Assembly (NCBI GenBank): GCA_022449705.1
Contig: JAKURS010000009.1
Coordinates: forward strand, 1-19,790
Length of the DNA stretch: 19,790 nt
Source of the DNA: Candidatus Poseidoniia archaeon
GTDB taxonomy: Archaea > Thermoplasmatota > Poseidoniia > MGIII > CG-Epi1
Direction of reading: 5' to 3'
The position numbers were made by a program, and so were the translations under genes. A model generated the notes under the pieces. It searched no databases. It was not told where the DNA came from and saw only the letters and a program-made list of their open reading frames with translations. Shown here piece by piece: positions 6,035 to 14,074 of this stretch; positions within the stretch are counted from its first letter, which is position 1, and each line of letters opens with the position of its first letter.

Positions 6035-6781
6035 CTACAGTGGCTTGCCCGCCGCAAAGAGCGTCTCGAAAATCTGTCCCGAAAGCCGCGCCAGTTCCTC
6101 GTGGTGCAACCACAACCCGAGCAGGTGCGTCGCTGACTCTGGCTTTTCCAGGCCGCCGATGAGCAGTTCGGCCTGGTCGATGATGAACATCCCTGCGGCC
6201 GGGGTCGCGGCGCGGCGGATTTCGTACTTGCCGGGGAGCCGCGTCAGGTTCAGTGGCGTGTCGCCCAGCGGGAAGAGCAGCCGCACGCGGACGCCGGCCC
6301 GTGAGGCGCTCGCGAGGGCACGGCAGAGCGAGTCGGGGATGGCGGAGGGCAGGAACGCAGCGATGCCGTCGATGCTTTCGGTCGCGCGCAGGCACATCTC
6401 CTCGACCTGCTGGAAGACGCCCATGTCGTGCACTGTCACCGACTCGGTATAGGTGCGCTCCTGCGCCTCGTAGAGCGGGATGAGCGTCTCCTCGGCGGCG
6501 GCGCAGGCCGCTTCCACTTCGCGCAGCCGCAGCTCGGCCAGCCGGCGTGGGTTCTCGGGCGCGTAGGTGCGCGGATGCGGCGAGACCTGATGCACCGCGC
6601 CACACGCAACGAGGTTGTCCAGGATTCCGTAAATCCGGGCGCGCGAGAAGGAACATCCACGGCTGACATCCCCGACGGAAGCCTCGCCCGCACGGAGCAG
6701 CAGCCGGTAAACCTCCGCCTCGCCACTGGAAAGCCCCAGCGTATGGAGTACGGCATCCGGACTGTGTGGTGTGGCGTCCAC
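6035..6781 (-). CDS. TrmB-family transcriptional regulator
   Basis: This 248-aa protein has an N-terminal winged helix-turn-helix (about residues 10-75: LGLSSGEAEVYRLLLRAGEA, then SFSRARIYGILDNLVACGAV). A helical linker (80-110) follows, then a TrmB/PLD-like C-terminal domain with EEMCLRATESIDGIAAFLPS and GMFIIDQAELLIGG. TrmB proteins sense small molecules and usually regulate neighbouring metabolic genes. Here it is divergent from the fatty-acid oxidation operon, so that operon and its own promoter are the likely targets. The start is GTG 6779-6781, with a TATA box centred 24 bases upstream, implying a leaderless mRNA. The effector (an acyl-CoA or fatty acid?) is inferred from context only. 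Confidence 0.88.
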   Translation of the reverse strand: MDATPHSPDAVLHTLGLSSGEAEVYRLLLRAGEASVGDVSRGCSFSRARIYGILDNLVACGAVHQVSPHPRTYAPENPRRLAELRLREVEAACAAAEETLIPLYEAQERTYTESVTVHDMGVFQQVEEMCLRATESIDGIAAFLPSAIPDSLCRALASASRAGVRVRLLFPLGDTPLNLTRLPGKYEIRRAATPAAGMFIIDQAELLIGGLEKPESATHLLGLWLHHEELARLSGQIFETLFAAGKPL

Positions 6782-6801
6782 GCCTCGGGAAAGGGTTCTG
6801 C

Positions 6802-6836
6802 TATATAAATGTTTTATTTTATTAAACTATTATATA
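6802..6836. promoter_or_regulatory. Palindromic divergent promoter/operator, TrmB regulator / thiolase operon
   Basis: The 35-base AT-rich segment is an imperfect palindrome centred at 6819, with 13 of 17 symmetric positions pairing. The outer arms are TATATAA (6802-6808) and TTATATA (6830-6836), and the inner arms are GTTT and AAAC. The outer arms are also the predicted TATA boxes, 24 bases from the regulator GTG and 23 bases from the thiolase ATG. A dimeric regulator bound here would cover both TATA boxes and repress both genes at once; that is inference. Confidence 0.6.
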
Positions 6837-6855
6837 CAGGGAACACTGGGAACAG

Positions 6856-7989
6856 ATGAGAGAAGCGGTGATTGCAGGCTACGTCCGTTCGCCCTTCACC
6901 CCGGCCCAAAAGGGCGCGCTGGCGAAGGTGCGGCCCGACGAACTGATGGCACAGGTGGTGCGCGGACTGCTCGAGCGGACCGGCGCCGACCCGGCAGGGC
7001 TGGAGGACATGATAATCGGCTGCGCGTTCCCGGAGGGCGAGCAGGGGCTCAATGTTGCGCGCATTGTCGGTTTTCTCGCCGACCTACCAGCCTCCGTGGC
7101 AGGCACGACGGTGAACCGCTTCTGCGGCTCCTCGATGCAGGCCATCCATATCGCCGTGGGCGCAATCGCGACTGGCGCGGGCGAGGCGTTTGTCTGCGGT
7201 GGTGTCGAGTCAATGTCGCGCGTGCCGATGATGGGGTTCAATCCTCTGCCGCACCCCGGCCTCTACGAGCGTGCGCCCGAAGTTTTCATCTCGATGGGGC
7301 TGACCGCCGAAAACCTGGCGCGCAAATACGATATCTTGCGCGAAACGCAGGAGGCGTTCGCGCTCGAGTCACAGCAGCGCGCCGTACGCGCTGCGAACGA
7401 CGGGGGATTCACTGACGAAATAGTGCCAATCGAAAACGGTGGCCCGGTCACCACCGACGGCTGCCCGCGGCCCGACACTAGCCTGGAGGCACTGGCAACA
7501 CTGAAGCCCGCCTTTGACACCGAGGGCAGTGTGACGGCCGGCACTTCGTCGCCGCTTACCGATGGCGCGGCGGCGGTGCTGGTGACTTCGGCCGATTACG
7601 CGCAGCGCAATGGCCTGAAGCCACTGGCGCGCATTCGTGCCACCGCTGTTTCGGGCTGCGCGCCCGAAATCATGGGCATCGGCCCCGTGGAGGCGACCCG
7701 CAAGGCGCTCGACCGGGCGGGGCTGGAGCTGAAGCAGATGGACCTCATCGAACTCAACGAGGCCTTCGCCGCGCAGTCGCTCGCAGTGCTGGGTGAACTG
7801 GGACTGTCTCACAAAAAGGTGAACCTGGACGGCGGCGCGATTGCGCTGGGCCACCCGCTGGGGGCAAGCGGCGCGCGCATCACCGGTAAGGCCGCCTCGC
7901 TGCTGCGGCGTGAGGGCGGAAAGTATGCACTGGCTACTATGTGCATTGGCGGCGGACAGGGCATCGCAACGGTGCTCGAGGCGGCCTGA
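6856..7989 (+). CDS. fadA: Acetyl-CoA C-acyltransferase (3-ketoacyl-CoA thiolase)
   Basis: This 377-aa protein is a thiolase of near-usual family length. The nucleophilic Cys90 is in NRFCGSSMQA, His333 in LGHPLGASGAR, and the second Cys363 in MCIGGGQG. It would cleave 3-ketoacyl-CoA to acetyl-CoA in the last step of fatty-acid beta-oxidation. The biosynthetic acetoacetyl-CoA thiolase direction cannot be ruled out by motifs, but the operon context favours degradation. ATG 6856 lies 23 bases from a TATA box, so it is probably leaderless. It is the first gene of a three-gene operon, and its TGA shares a base with the next gene's ATG (TGATG). The symbol is by analogy to the bacterial fadNAE set. 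Confidence 0.93.
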   Translation: MREAVIAGYVRSPFTPAQKGALAKVRPDELMAQVVRGLLERTGADPAGLEDMIIGCAFPEGEQGLNVARIVGFLADLPASVAGTTVNRFCGSSMQAIHIAVGAIATGAGEAFVCGGVESMSRVPMMGFNPLPHPGLYERAPEVFISMGLTAENLARKYDILRETQEAFALESQQRAVRAANDGGFTDEIVPIENGGPVTTDGCPRPDTSLEALATLKPAFDTEGSVTAGTSSPLTDGAAAVLVTSADYAQRNGLKPLARIRATAVSGCAPEIMGIGPVEATRKALDRAGLELKQMDLIELNEAFAAQSLAVLGELGLSHKKVNLDGGAIALGHPLGASGARITGKAASLLRREGGKYALATMCIGGGQGIATVLEAA

Positions 7990-10304
7990 TGCAGCGCGTA
8001 GCAGTCATTGGCTCCGGTGTCATGGGCGGAGGCATCGCGGCGCACCTGGCAAACGCCGGGGTGGAGGTGGAACTGCTCGACATCGTCCCGGAGGGTGCCG
8101 AAGATCGCGATATGCTGGCACGAGGAGCGATTGCGCGCCTGCACAAGACCAAGCCGGCGCCGCTGATGCACGCTAACTTTGCAGAACGTATCCGGCCCGG
8201 CAACCTGAATGACCACCTCGAGCGAGTCTCGGAGGCGGACTGGATTGTCGAGGCAGTTCTTGAAGACCTCAATATAAAGCAGAAAGTGTTCCGGGATCTC
8301 GAAAAAGTCCGTAAGGACGGCAGTATCGTTAGCTCCAATACCTCGACTATTCCGCGCGCGCAGCTTGTTGCGGGGATGAGCAAGCGTTTCGAGCGGGACT
8401 TCCTGATTACTCACTTCTTCAATCCACCGCGCTACCTGCGACTGCTAGAGATTGTGCCATCGCCCGCGATGGAGCCGGAACGGCTGGAAGCGTTCCGTGA
8501 ATTCGCCGACAGGCGACTCGGCAAGGGCGTGGTCACCTGCAATGACACGCCCGGCTTCATCGGCAACCGCGTCGGCGGCTACTGGATGCAGTGTGCCATC
8601 AACGCCGCTATCGAGCTGGGGCTGACGGTCGAGGAGGCGGACGCGGTGATGGGGCGCCCCATCGGCGTGCCGAAAACCGCGGTGTTTGGGCTGCTCGACC
8701 TGGTCGGGCTGGACCTGGTGCCTCACATCGCCCGGAGCATGCTGGCGACGCTGCCCGAAGGCGACGACTACCGCCGCGTAGTTGCCGAAGCCGAAGAGAA
8801 CGGCATTGCTGCCATTATAGCTGGGATGATTGGGGCCGGTTACACCGGTCGCAAGGGAAAAGGCGGTTTCTACCGGCTCAACCGTACCGAAGGCGGCAAG
8901 GTGAAGGAGGCGCGCAGCCTGGCGACCGGAGAATACGCACCTGCTAACCGCAAGGTGGCGCTCGAATCGCCCAGGGCCGCAAAGCAGGGGCTGCGTGCGC
9001 TGGTGGAATACCCCGACAAGGGCGGTGAGTACGCATGGAAAGTGCTGTCGCAAACGCTCGCCTACACGGCATCGCTGGTGCCCGAGATAGCGAGTTCGAT
9101 ATCTGACGTTGACTCGGCGATGCGGCTTGGTTACGGCTGGAAGCGTGGTCCCTTCGAAATGCTTGACTTGCTCGGCGTGGAGTGGTTCTGCGAACGGCTT
9201 GCTGCCGAAGGCATTGCAGTGCCGCCGCTGCTGGCGCACGGTAGCCCGCTCTACGAAGGCGAGACGCAGCTGATGGTGGAAGGCATCTATGCTCCCGTCC
9301 CACGTGCCAGGGGGACGCTGCATGTCGCTGACCTGCGCAAGGCGGGCGAGCCGCTGGCGTCTAATGCGTCAGCGTCAATCTGGGACGCGGGCGACGGCGT
9401 TGCGCTATTGGAATTCCACAGCAAAATGAACTCGATTGATCCGCTCACCCTGGAGATGGTCGCCGAGGCTGTGGAGCTGGTTGAGGGGGGCGACTTCGTT
9501 GGTCTGGTCATTGGCAACGATGGCGAGCACTTCTCCGCTGGCGCCAATATCGGGCTGGCGCTCTTTGTCGCTAACGTCGGCGCGTGGGAGGAGAGTGACA
9601 AGATGATCCGCGGCGGGCAGTTGGCGTTCATGACACTCAAGCACTCCAGCTTCCCAGTTGTCGGCGCGCCCAGCGGGCTCGCGATTGGTGGCGGCTGCGA
9701 GTTGCTGCTGGCGTGTGACGCCATTCAGGCACACGCCGAAACCTATACGGGGCTGGTCGAGGTCGGTGTGGGGCTGGTACCAGCGTGGGGCGGTTGCAAG
9801 GAGATGCTGCGCCGCTGGACCGAAGCGGGACCGCACGGGCCGATGGCGTCGGTAACGCGCATCTTCGAGAACGTCGGCACCGCCAAGGTCGCAACGAGCG
9901 CGTTCGAAGCAAGAGATATGCAAATCCTGCGCGATAGCGACAGAATCACGATGAACCGTGACCGCGTGCTGGCCGACGCCAAGGCGCACTGCCTCGAGCT
10001 GGTGGATGGTTACGAGCCGCCCGAGATGGCGACGCATCACCTGGCGGGACCTTCGGGCCGGGTGGGGCTACAGATGGCGGTGGCGGACCTGCTGCGGTCG
10101 GGCAAGGCGACCCCGCACGACGGAGTCGTCGCCGGGGAGCTGGCGATGGTGCTGACCGGCGGCGAGACCGACCCCACGGAAGAGCTGGATGATTCAGATA
10201 TCCTGGACCTAGAGCGAGAAGCCATCCTGAGGCTGATGAAGACGGCGCCGACGCTGGAGAGAATAGAGCACATGCTCAATACCGGGAAACCACTGAGGAA
10301 CTGA
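7989..10304 (+). CDS. fadN: Bifunctional 3-hydroxyacyl-CoA dehydrogenase / enoyl-CoA hydratase (FadN-type)
   Basis: This 771-aa fusion has the dehydrogenase first and the hydratase last, the order of B. subtilis FadN and the reverse of E. coli FadB. The NAD-binding Rossmann motif is GSGVMGGG (8-15). The catalytic His142 and Glu154 are in HFFNPPRYLRLLEIV, and TPGFIGNRV is at 187-195. A second dehydrogenase C-domain follows at about 350-440. The crotonase domain spans about 470-720 with HFSAGANI for the oxyanion hole. Catalytic glutamates are 571 (GGGCELLLACD) and 591 (GLVEVGVGLVP), 20 residues apart as in characterised hydratases. Both activities therefore look intact. The start is ATG 7989, overlapping the thiolase stop by one base; a longer frame upstream has no family resemblance. 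It would hydrate 2-enoyl-CoA and oxidise 3-hydroxyacyl-CoA. Confidence 0.94.
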   Translation: MQRVAVIGSGVMGGGIAAHLANAGVEVELLDIVPEGAEDRDMLARGAIARLHKTKPAPLMHANFAERIRPGNLNDHLERVSEADWIVEAVLEDLNIKQKVFRDLEKVRKDGSIVSSNTSTIPRAQLVAGMSKRFERDFLITHFFNPPRYLRLLEIVPSPAMEPERLEAFREFADRRLGKGVVTCNDTPGFIGNRVGGYWMQCAINAAIELGLTVEEADAVMGRPIGVPKTAVFGLLDLVGLDLVPHIARSMLATLPEGDDYRRVVAEAEENGIAAIIAGMIGAGYTGRKGKGGFYRLNRTEGGKVKEARSLATGEYAPANRKVALESPRAAKQGLRALVEYPDKGGEYAWKVLSQTLAYTASLVPEIASSISDVDSAMRLGYGWKRGPFEMLDLLGVEWFCERLAAEGIAVPPLLAHGSPLYEGETQLMVEGIYAPVPRARGTLHVADLRKAGEPLASNASASIWDAGDGVALLEFHSKMNSIDPLTLEMVAEAVELVEGGDFVGLVIGNDGEHFSAGANIGLALFVANVGAWEESDKMIRGGQLAFMTLKHSSFPVVGAPSGLAIGGGCELLLACDAIQAHAETYTGLVEVGVGLVPAWGGCKEMLRRWTEAGPHGPMASVTRIFENVGTAKVATSAFEARDMQILRDSDRITMNRDRVLADAKAHCLELVDGYEPPEMATHHLAGPSGRVGLQMAVADLLRSGKATPHDGVVAGELAMVLTGGETDPTEELDDSDILDLEREAILRLMKTAPTLERIEHMLNTGKPLRN

Positions 10305-10305
10305 A

Positions 10306-12108
10306 ATGCGCTACAGGGTGCCGAAACGGGATTACGAATTCGTGCTTCGCGAGGTGATGGATATCGAGCAGCTGACGCAGTATCCCGACTACGAGGAGGT
10401 GACCTGGGAAACGCTGCAGATGATTACTGACCAGGTGGCCGAGATTGCGGAGGACATCTGGTTCCCGAGCAACCAGGTCGGGGACCGGGTCGGCGCGAAA
10501 TTCAGGGATGGCGAGGTGACGCTGCCGCCGGAGTTCCACGACGCGGTCAATGCGTTCCGCGATACGGGACTGGTGACGCTGTTCGCGCACCCGGAATACG
10601 GCGGCATGGGGTTCCCGACCGCCTTCGAGGTGATGTGCGACGAGATGATGTGCGCGACCAACATGGCGCTGGCAACCATGACGGGACTTGTCAAAGGAGC
10701 CTACCGCTGTATCCACCAATACGGCAGTGAGGAGCTGAAGGCACTATACCTGCCGAAGATGGTCAAGGGCAAGTGGTCCGGTACCATGTGCCTCACAGAG
10801 GCACATTGCGGGACCGACCTGGGACTGCTGCGCACCAAGGCAGTAGAGCAGGAAGACGGCAGCTACCACCTGAACGGCGAGAAGATCTTCATCACCGGCG
10901 GTGAGCACGACCTGACCGAGAATATTCTCCACCTGGTGCTGGCGCGGCTGCCCGATGCGCCAAAGGGCGTCAAGGGCATTTCGCTCTTCCTGGTGCCCAA
11001 GTTCATCCCCACTGGTGATGGCAATCTTGGTGAGCGCAACTCCATCCGCGCGCTCTCCATCGAGGAGAAGATGGGATGCAAGGGCTCGCCCACCTGCGTT
11101 ATCGCGCTCGAGGAAGCGCAGGGCTGGCTGATTGGCGAGCCGAATCGCGGACTGCGGGCAATGTTCTCGATGATGAACCATGAACGGTTGGGGGTCGCCA
11201 TGGAAGGCGTTGGCGTCGGTGAGGTTGCCTACCAGAACGGGCTGGCGTACGCGCTGGACCGGCTGCAGGGGCGTGACCTGAAAGGAGCGCGATACCCGGA
11301 GCAGGAGGCGGACCCGCTGATTGTGCACCCCGACATCCGGCGCATGCTGCTACGCTCCAAGTCGCTCATCGAGGGCATGCGCTGCCTGACTGTCTGGACC
11401 GGGATGTCGATTGACCGCTCACTGAAGGATCCCGACGAGGCAACACGCGAGGCGAACGGCGAGCTGGTCGAGCTGCTGACACCGATTGTCAAGGCGCTCT
11501 GCACCGACCTGGGCTGCGAAATCGCGAACGACATGCTCCAAGTCTACGGAGGCCACGGCTATATCCGGGAACACGGCATGGAGCAGCTGGTACGCGACCT
11601 GCGGATTGCGCCCATCTGGGAAGGCACCAACGGCATCCAGGCGCTCGACCTAGCGGGACGCAAACTACCACGCGACATGGGGCGACTGCTGCGCCGCTTC
11701 TTCCATCCCGCACTCGAATTCGTCGAGGCCCATCGCGATGACCCTGATCTGGGGGAATTTGTCGAGCCCTTCGCCAAGGGACTGCGCGGACTGCAGAAGA
11801 CCAGCATGTTCCTGGCGCAGAAGGGGCTCGGCAACCCGCACGAAATCGGCGCCGGCGCGACCGACTACCTGCGGCAGTTCGGGCTGGTGGCGCTGGGCTA
11901 CATGTGGCTGCAGATGCTGAAGGTTGCCTTCGCCAAGCGCGGCGATGAGGAATTCTACGAATACAAGCTGGTCACCGGCCGCTACTTCTTCGAGCGTGTC
12001 TTCCCCGAGACTATCTCGCGCGCGGTCGCTATCTCGGCCGGGGCAAAAACCATGATGGCGATGCCCGACGCTGGTTTCACCGGTGGCTATCGCTTCTCGG
12101 GCAGCTAG
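10306..12108 (+). CDS. fadE: Acyl-CoA dehydrogenase, long (about 600 aa) FadE/DmdC-like class
   Basis: This 600-aa flavoprotein would introduce the 2,3 double bond into acyl-CoA. The N-terminus (YRVPKRDYEFVLREVMDIEQ) matches the extra N-terminal domain of the long bacterial acyl-CoA dehydrogenases, and a helical C-terminal extension (about 465-600) matches their extra C-domain. The core has MCLTEAHCGTDLG and FITGGEHDLTENI for flavin/substrate binding. The catalytic Glu439 is in IWEGTNGIQALDL. Related enzymes include B. subtilis FadE and 3-methylmercaptopropionyl-CoA dehydrogenase DmdC, so substrate chain length is open. The start is ATG one base after the upstream stop, with GAGGA before it. 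The electron acceptor (ETF) genes are not in the window. Its TAG overlaps the convergent SDR stop. Confidence 0.94.
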   Translation: MRYRVPKRDYEFVLREVMDIEQLTQYPDYEEVTWETLQMITDQVAEIAEDIWFPSNQVGDRVGAKFRDGEVTLPPEFHDAVNAFRDTGLVTLFAHPEYGGMGFPTAFEVMCDEMMCATNMALATMTGLVKGAYRCIHQYGSEELKALYLPKMVKGKWSGTMCLTEAHCGTDLGLLRTKAVEQEDGSYHLNGEKIFITGGEHDLTENILHLVLARLPDAPKGVKGISLFLVPKFIPTGDGNLGERNSIRALSIEEKMGCKGSPTCVIALEEAQGWLIGEPNRGLRAMFSMMNHERLGVAMEGVGVGEVAYQNGLAYALDRLQGRDLKGARYPEQEADPLIVHPDIRRMLLRSKSLIEGMRCLTVWTGMSIDRSLKDPDEATREANGELVELLTPIVKALCTDLGCEIANDMLQVYGGHGYIREHGMEQLVRDLRIAPIWEGTNGIQALDLAGRKLPRDMGRLLRRFFHPALEFVEAHRDDPDLGEFVEPFAKGLRGLQKTSMFLAQKGLGNPHEIGAGATDYLRQFGLVALGYMWLQMLKVAFAKRGDEEFYEYKLVTGRYFFERVFPETISRAVAISAGAKTMMAMPDAGFTGGYRFSGS

Positions 12109-12917
12109 TCGACGACCTGACGCCCCAGCGTGTAGAAAGGGTTGCCCGCCAGCCACTGCCCCCCGTCGGCGACAAGGCACTCGCCAGTCACGTAGTCGCT
12201 CGCGGCGAGCCAGAGCACCTGCAGCGCCATCTCGTCGGCGGTGGCGAGCCGCCCCCAGGGGATGGTATCGACAATCATCTGCTCCATTTCGGGTGTCGGG
12301 AACAGATTCACCTTAGCGCCTTCGGTCGGCACGACGCCGGGGCAGAGCGCGTTGACGCGGATGCCGTGCGATGCCCACTCGAGTGCCAGCGAACGGGTCA
12401 GGCTCAGTACTCCTGCCTTGGCTGCCCCGGAATGCGCCACGTAGGACGCGGAGCCCCAGGCATAGTTAGCGACGATATTCACCACATTCGGATTGCTGCC
12501 TTTGCGAAGCAGCGAATGGCATGCCTGTGAGACGCGAAAAGTGCCGTCGAGCACTATATCGACGACTGCACGCCAGGCGTTCTCGCTCATCTCGGCCACA
12601 GGCGCGAAGAAATTTCCGGCGGCGTTGTTGACGAGCACGTCGAGCCCCCCCCACTCCGTTTTGAGCGTGGTGGCGAGCGCCGCCACGCTCTCGGTGTCGC
12701 GGACATCCACGACCTGCGTCAGCGCTTCCGCGCCCGTGGCGGCAGCGATGGTGGCGGCACCAGCCTCCAGATGCTCAGCATTACGTGACGCGATTGCCAC
12801 TTGCGCACCGTGGGCGGCAAAAGCTGTGGCAAACGCCAGGCCCATCCCCGTGCCACCACCCGTAACGAGCACGCGCTGTTCATCGAACAGATTGGCTCGA
12901 AGTGGACTGTCAACCAT
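12105..12917 (-). CDS. Short-chain dehydrogenase, 2,4-dienoyl-CoA reductase type
   Basis: This 270-aa SDR has the NADP(H) motif VTGGGTGMG (residues 18-26) and NNAAGNFFAP. The usual Tyr-x3-Lys catalytic motif is absent: the position four before Lys in HSGAAKAG is Ser. A Tyr lies 15 residues before that Lys (YAWGSASYVAHSGAAK). Both changes match eukaryotic mitochondrial 2,4-dienoyl-CoA reductase, where Tyr199, Ser210 and Lys214 are the corresponding residues. The likely role is NADPH reduction of 2,4-dienoyl-CoA during oxidation of unsaturated fatty acids, fitting the adjacent operon. The conserved SLTRSLALEW and CPGVVPTEGA follow. ATG 12917 lies 26 bases from a TATA element shared with the divergent dehydratase gene. 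Other SDR substrates remain possible. Confidence 0.88.
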   Translation of the reverse strand: MVDSPLRANLFDEQRVLVTGGGTGMGLAFATAFAAHGAQVAIASRNAEHLEAGAATIAAATGAEALTQVVDVRDTESVAALATTLKTEWGGLDVLVNNAAGNFFAPVAEMSENAWRAVVDIVLDGTFRVSQACHSLLRKGSNPNVVNIVANYAWGSASYVAHSGAAKAGVLSLTRSLALEWASHGIRVNALCPGVVPTEGAKVNLFPTPEMEQMIVDTIPWGRLATADEMALQVLWLAASDYVTGECLVADGGQWLAGNPFYTLGRQVVD

Positions 12918-12938
12918 CGCGGCTCCATCCAGAAGGTC

Positions 12939-12947
12939 AAATATAAT
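12939..12947. promoter_or_regulatory. Shared bidirectional TATA element, SDR / dehydratase
   Basis: AAATATAAT, centred at 12943, is the only AT box in the 53-base gap. It is 26 bases from the SDR ATG (12917) and 28 bases from the dehydratase ATG (12971). One element thus appears to drive two divergent leaderless mRNAs. Confidence 0.6.
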
Positions 12948-12970
12948 CCCTTAGCGGACTGCCTAGCACG

Positions 12971-13909
12971 ATGGTCACGCTCGAGAAGGTCCGCGAAGCA
13001 GCGGCGCGGCTGGAGGGAGTCGCCTATCACACGCCGGTGATGACCTCCAGGGCGATTGACGACCTCGCAGGCCGCCAACTGGTCTTCAAGTGCGAAAACC
13101 TGCAGAAGGTGGGCGCGTTCAAGTTCCGTGGCGCCTGGAACGCTGTCGCGTCGCTCTCCGATGCGGAAGCGGCACGTGGGGTCTGCACCCACAGCAGCGG
13201 CAACCACGCACAGGCACTGGCGCTCGCGGCGCAGATGCGAGGTATCACGGCACACATCGTAATGCCAGAGAATGTAGCGCCAATCAAGCTGAGTGCAGTC
13301 GAGGGCTACGGCGCCGCAATCACGCTGTGCGAGCCGACGCTGGAAGCGCGCGAGACGGCGTTGGCGAAGCTTCTGCACGAGAGTGGCGCTGTGCTGGTGC
13401 ATCCCTACAACGATGCACACATCATTGCCGGACAGGGGACCGCCGCGCTGGAGCTACTGGCCCAGGCGGAGCTGGATGCAATCATTACGCCAGTTGGCGG
13501 TGGTGGGCTGCTCTCGGGCACCTGCATTGCCACTCGGGGTACTGCGCCCGAAGTCGCTCTCTACGGCGCCGAACCGGCCGGTGCTGACGATGCAGCGCAG
13601 TCGCTCGCCAGCGGAGAACTGGTGCCGCAGCTCGCGCCCGATACCATCTGCGATGGCCTACTCACTAGCCTGGGCGAGCTCACCTGGCCCATCCTGCGCG
13701 ACCACCTCGCGGGCATCATCACCGTCGATGACGACGCTGTCCGGCAGGCGATGCGGCTGCTATGGGAACGGATGGAGCTACTGGTCGAGCCAAGCGGCGC
13801 TATCGGCCTCGCAGCAGTGCTATCGCCCGGTTTCCAGAGCGACGCACAGCGCGTCGGCGTCATCCTCACTGGCGGCAATGTTGATCTCGTAAAGTTCTTT
13901 CAGGAGTAG
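12971..13909 (+). CDS. Threonine/serine dehydratase family, PLP-dependent (fold type II)
   Basis: This 312-aa protein has PLP-Lys51 in CENLQKVGAFKFRGA, the SSGNHAQALA substrate loop (about 75-84), the phosphate-binding loop VGGGGLLSG, and the C-terminal VEPSGAIGLAAVL and LTGGNVDL. There is no C-terminal ACT regulatory domain, so it is not a feedback-inhibited biosynthetic IlvA. The FKCENLQKVGAFKFRGA signature resembles serine racemase and threo-3-hydroxyaspartate dehydratase (yeast SRY1-like) as much as catabolic threonine dehydratase, so the substrate is left open among L-Thr, L-Ser and 3-hydroxyaspartate. It would use PLP, linking loosely to pdxT elsewhere in the window. Predicted leaderless. 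tRNA-Arg lies convergently three bases after its stop (including the encoded CCA). Confidence 0.9.
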   Translation: MVTLEKVREAAARLEGVAYHTPVMTSRAIDDLAGRQLVFKCENLQKVGAFKFRGAWNAVASLSDAEAARGVCTHSSGNHAQALALAAQMRGITAHIVMPENVAPIKLSAVEGYGAAITLCEPTLEARETALAKLLHESGAVLVHPYNDAHIIAGQGTAALELLAQAELDAIITPVGGGGLLSGTCIATRGTAPEVALYGAEPAGADDAAQSLASGELVPQLAPDTICDGLLTSLGELTWPILRDHLAGIITVDDDAVRQAMRLLWERMELLVEPSGAIGLAAVLSPGFQSDAQRVGVILTGGNVDLVKFFQE

Positions 13910-13914
13910 GGTGG

Positions 13915-13987
13915 CGGGCCCGCCGGGATTCGAACCCGGGGTCTCCGGCTTAGAAGGCCGGTGCCCTTCCAGCTAGGCTACGGGCCC
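13915..13987 (-). tRNA. tRNA-Arg (anticodon TCT)
   Basis: Acceptor GGGCCCG pairs with CGGGCCC. Anticodon stem CCGGC/GCCGG encloses CTTCTAA, giving TCT, which decodes AGA/AGG. T-arm is CCGGG-TTCGAAT-CCCGG. Discriminator G is followed by encoded CCA at 13912-13914. It is convergent with the dehydratase gene. Confidence 0.96.
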
Positions 13988-14009
13988 CACACGCCGGGAA
14001 GTGGGGCGG

Positions 14010-14016
14010 CTTAAGG
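14010..14016 (-). promoter_or_regulatory. Putative TATA box for tRNA-Arg
   Basis: CTTAAGG is centred 26 bases before the tRNA-Arg 5' end. It is a weak match to an archaeal TATA box and rests on spacing plus the lack of any other AT run nearby. Confidence 0.4.
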
Positions 14017-14074
14017 GATTTGGCTGCAGCCGCCAGATTCCCCTACCGGCAGTATTTATTTTAAATATCTATCG

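Noticed and set aside
8445..9323. 292-codon minus-strand frame inside the FadN-type gene
   Set aside because: Antisense to an intact two-domain enzyme; no recognisable motifs.
14050..14072. AT-rich patch between tRNA-Arg and MetRS as a promoter
   Set aside because: It is about 75 bases from the tRNA 5' end, too far for a TATA box, and no gene starts rightwards; more likely just a 3' region.
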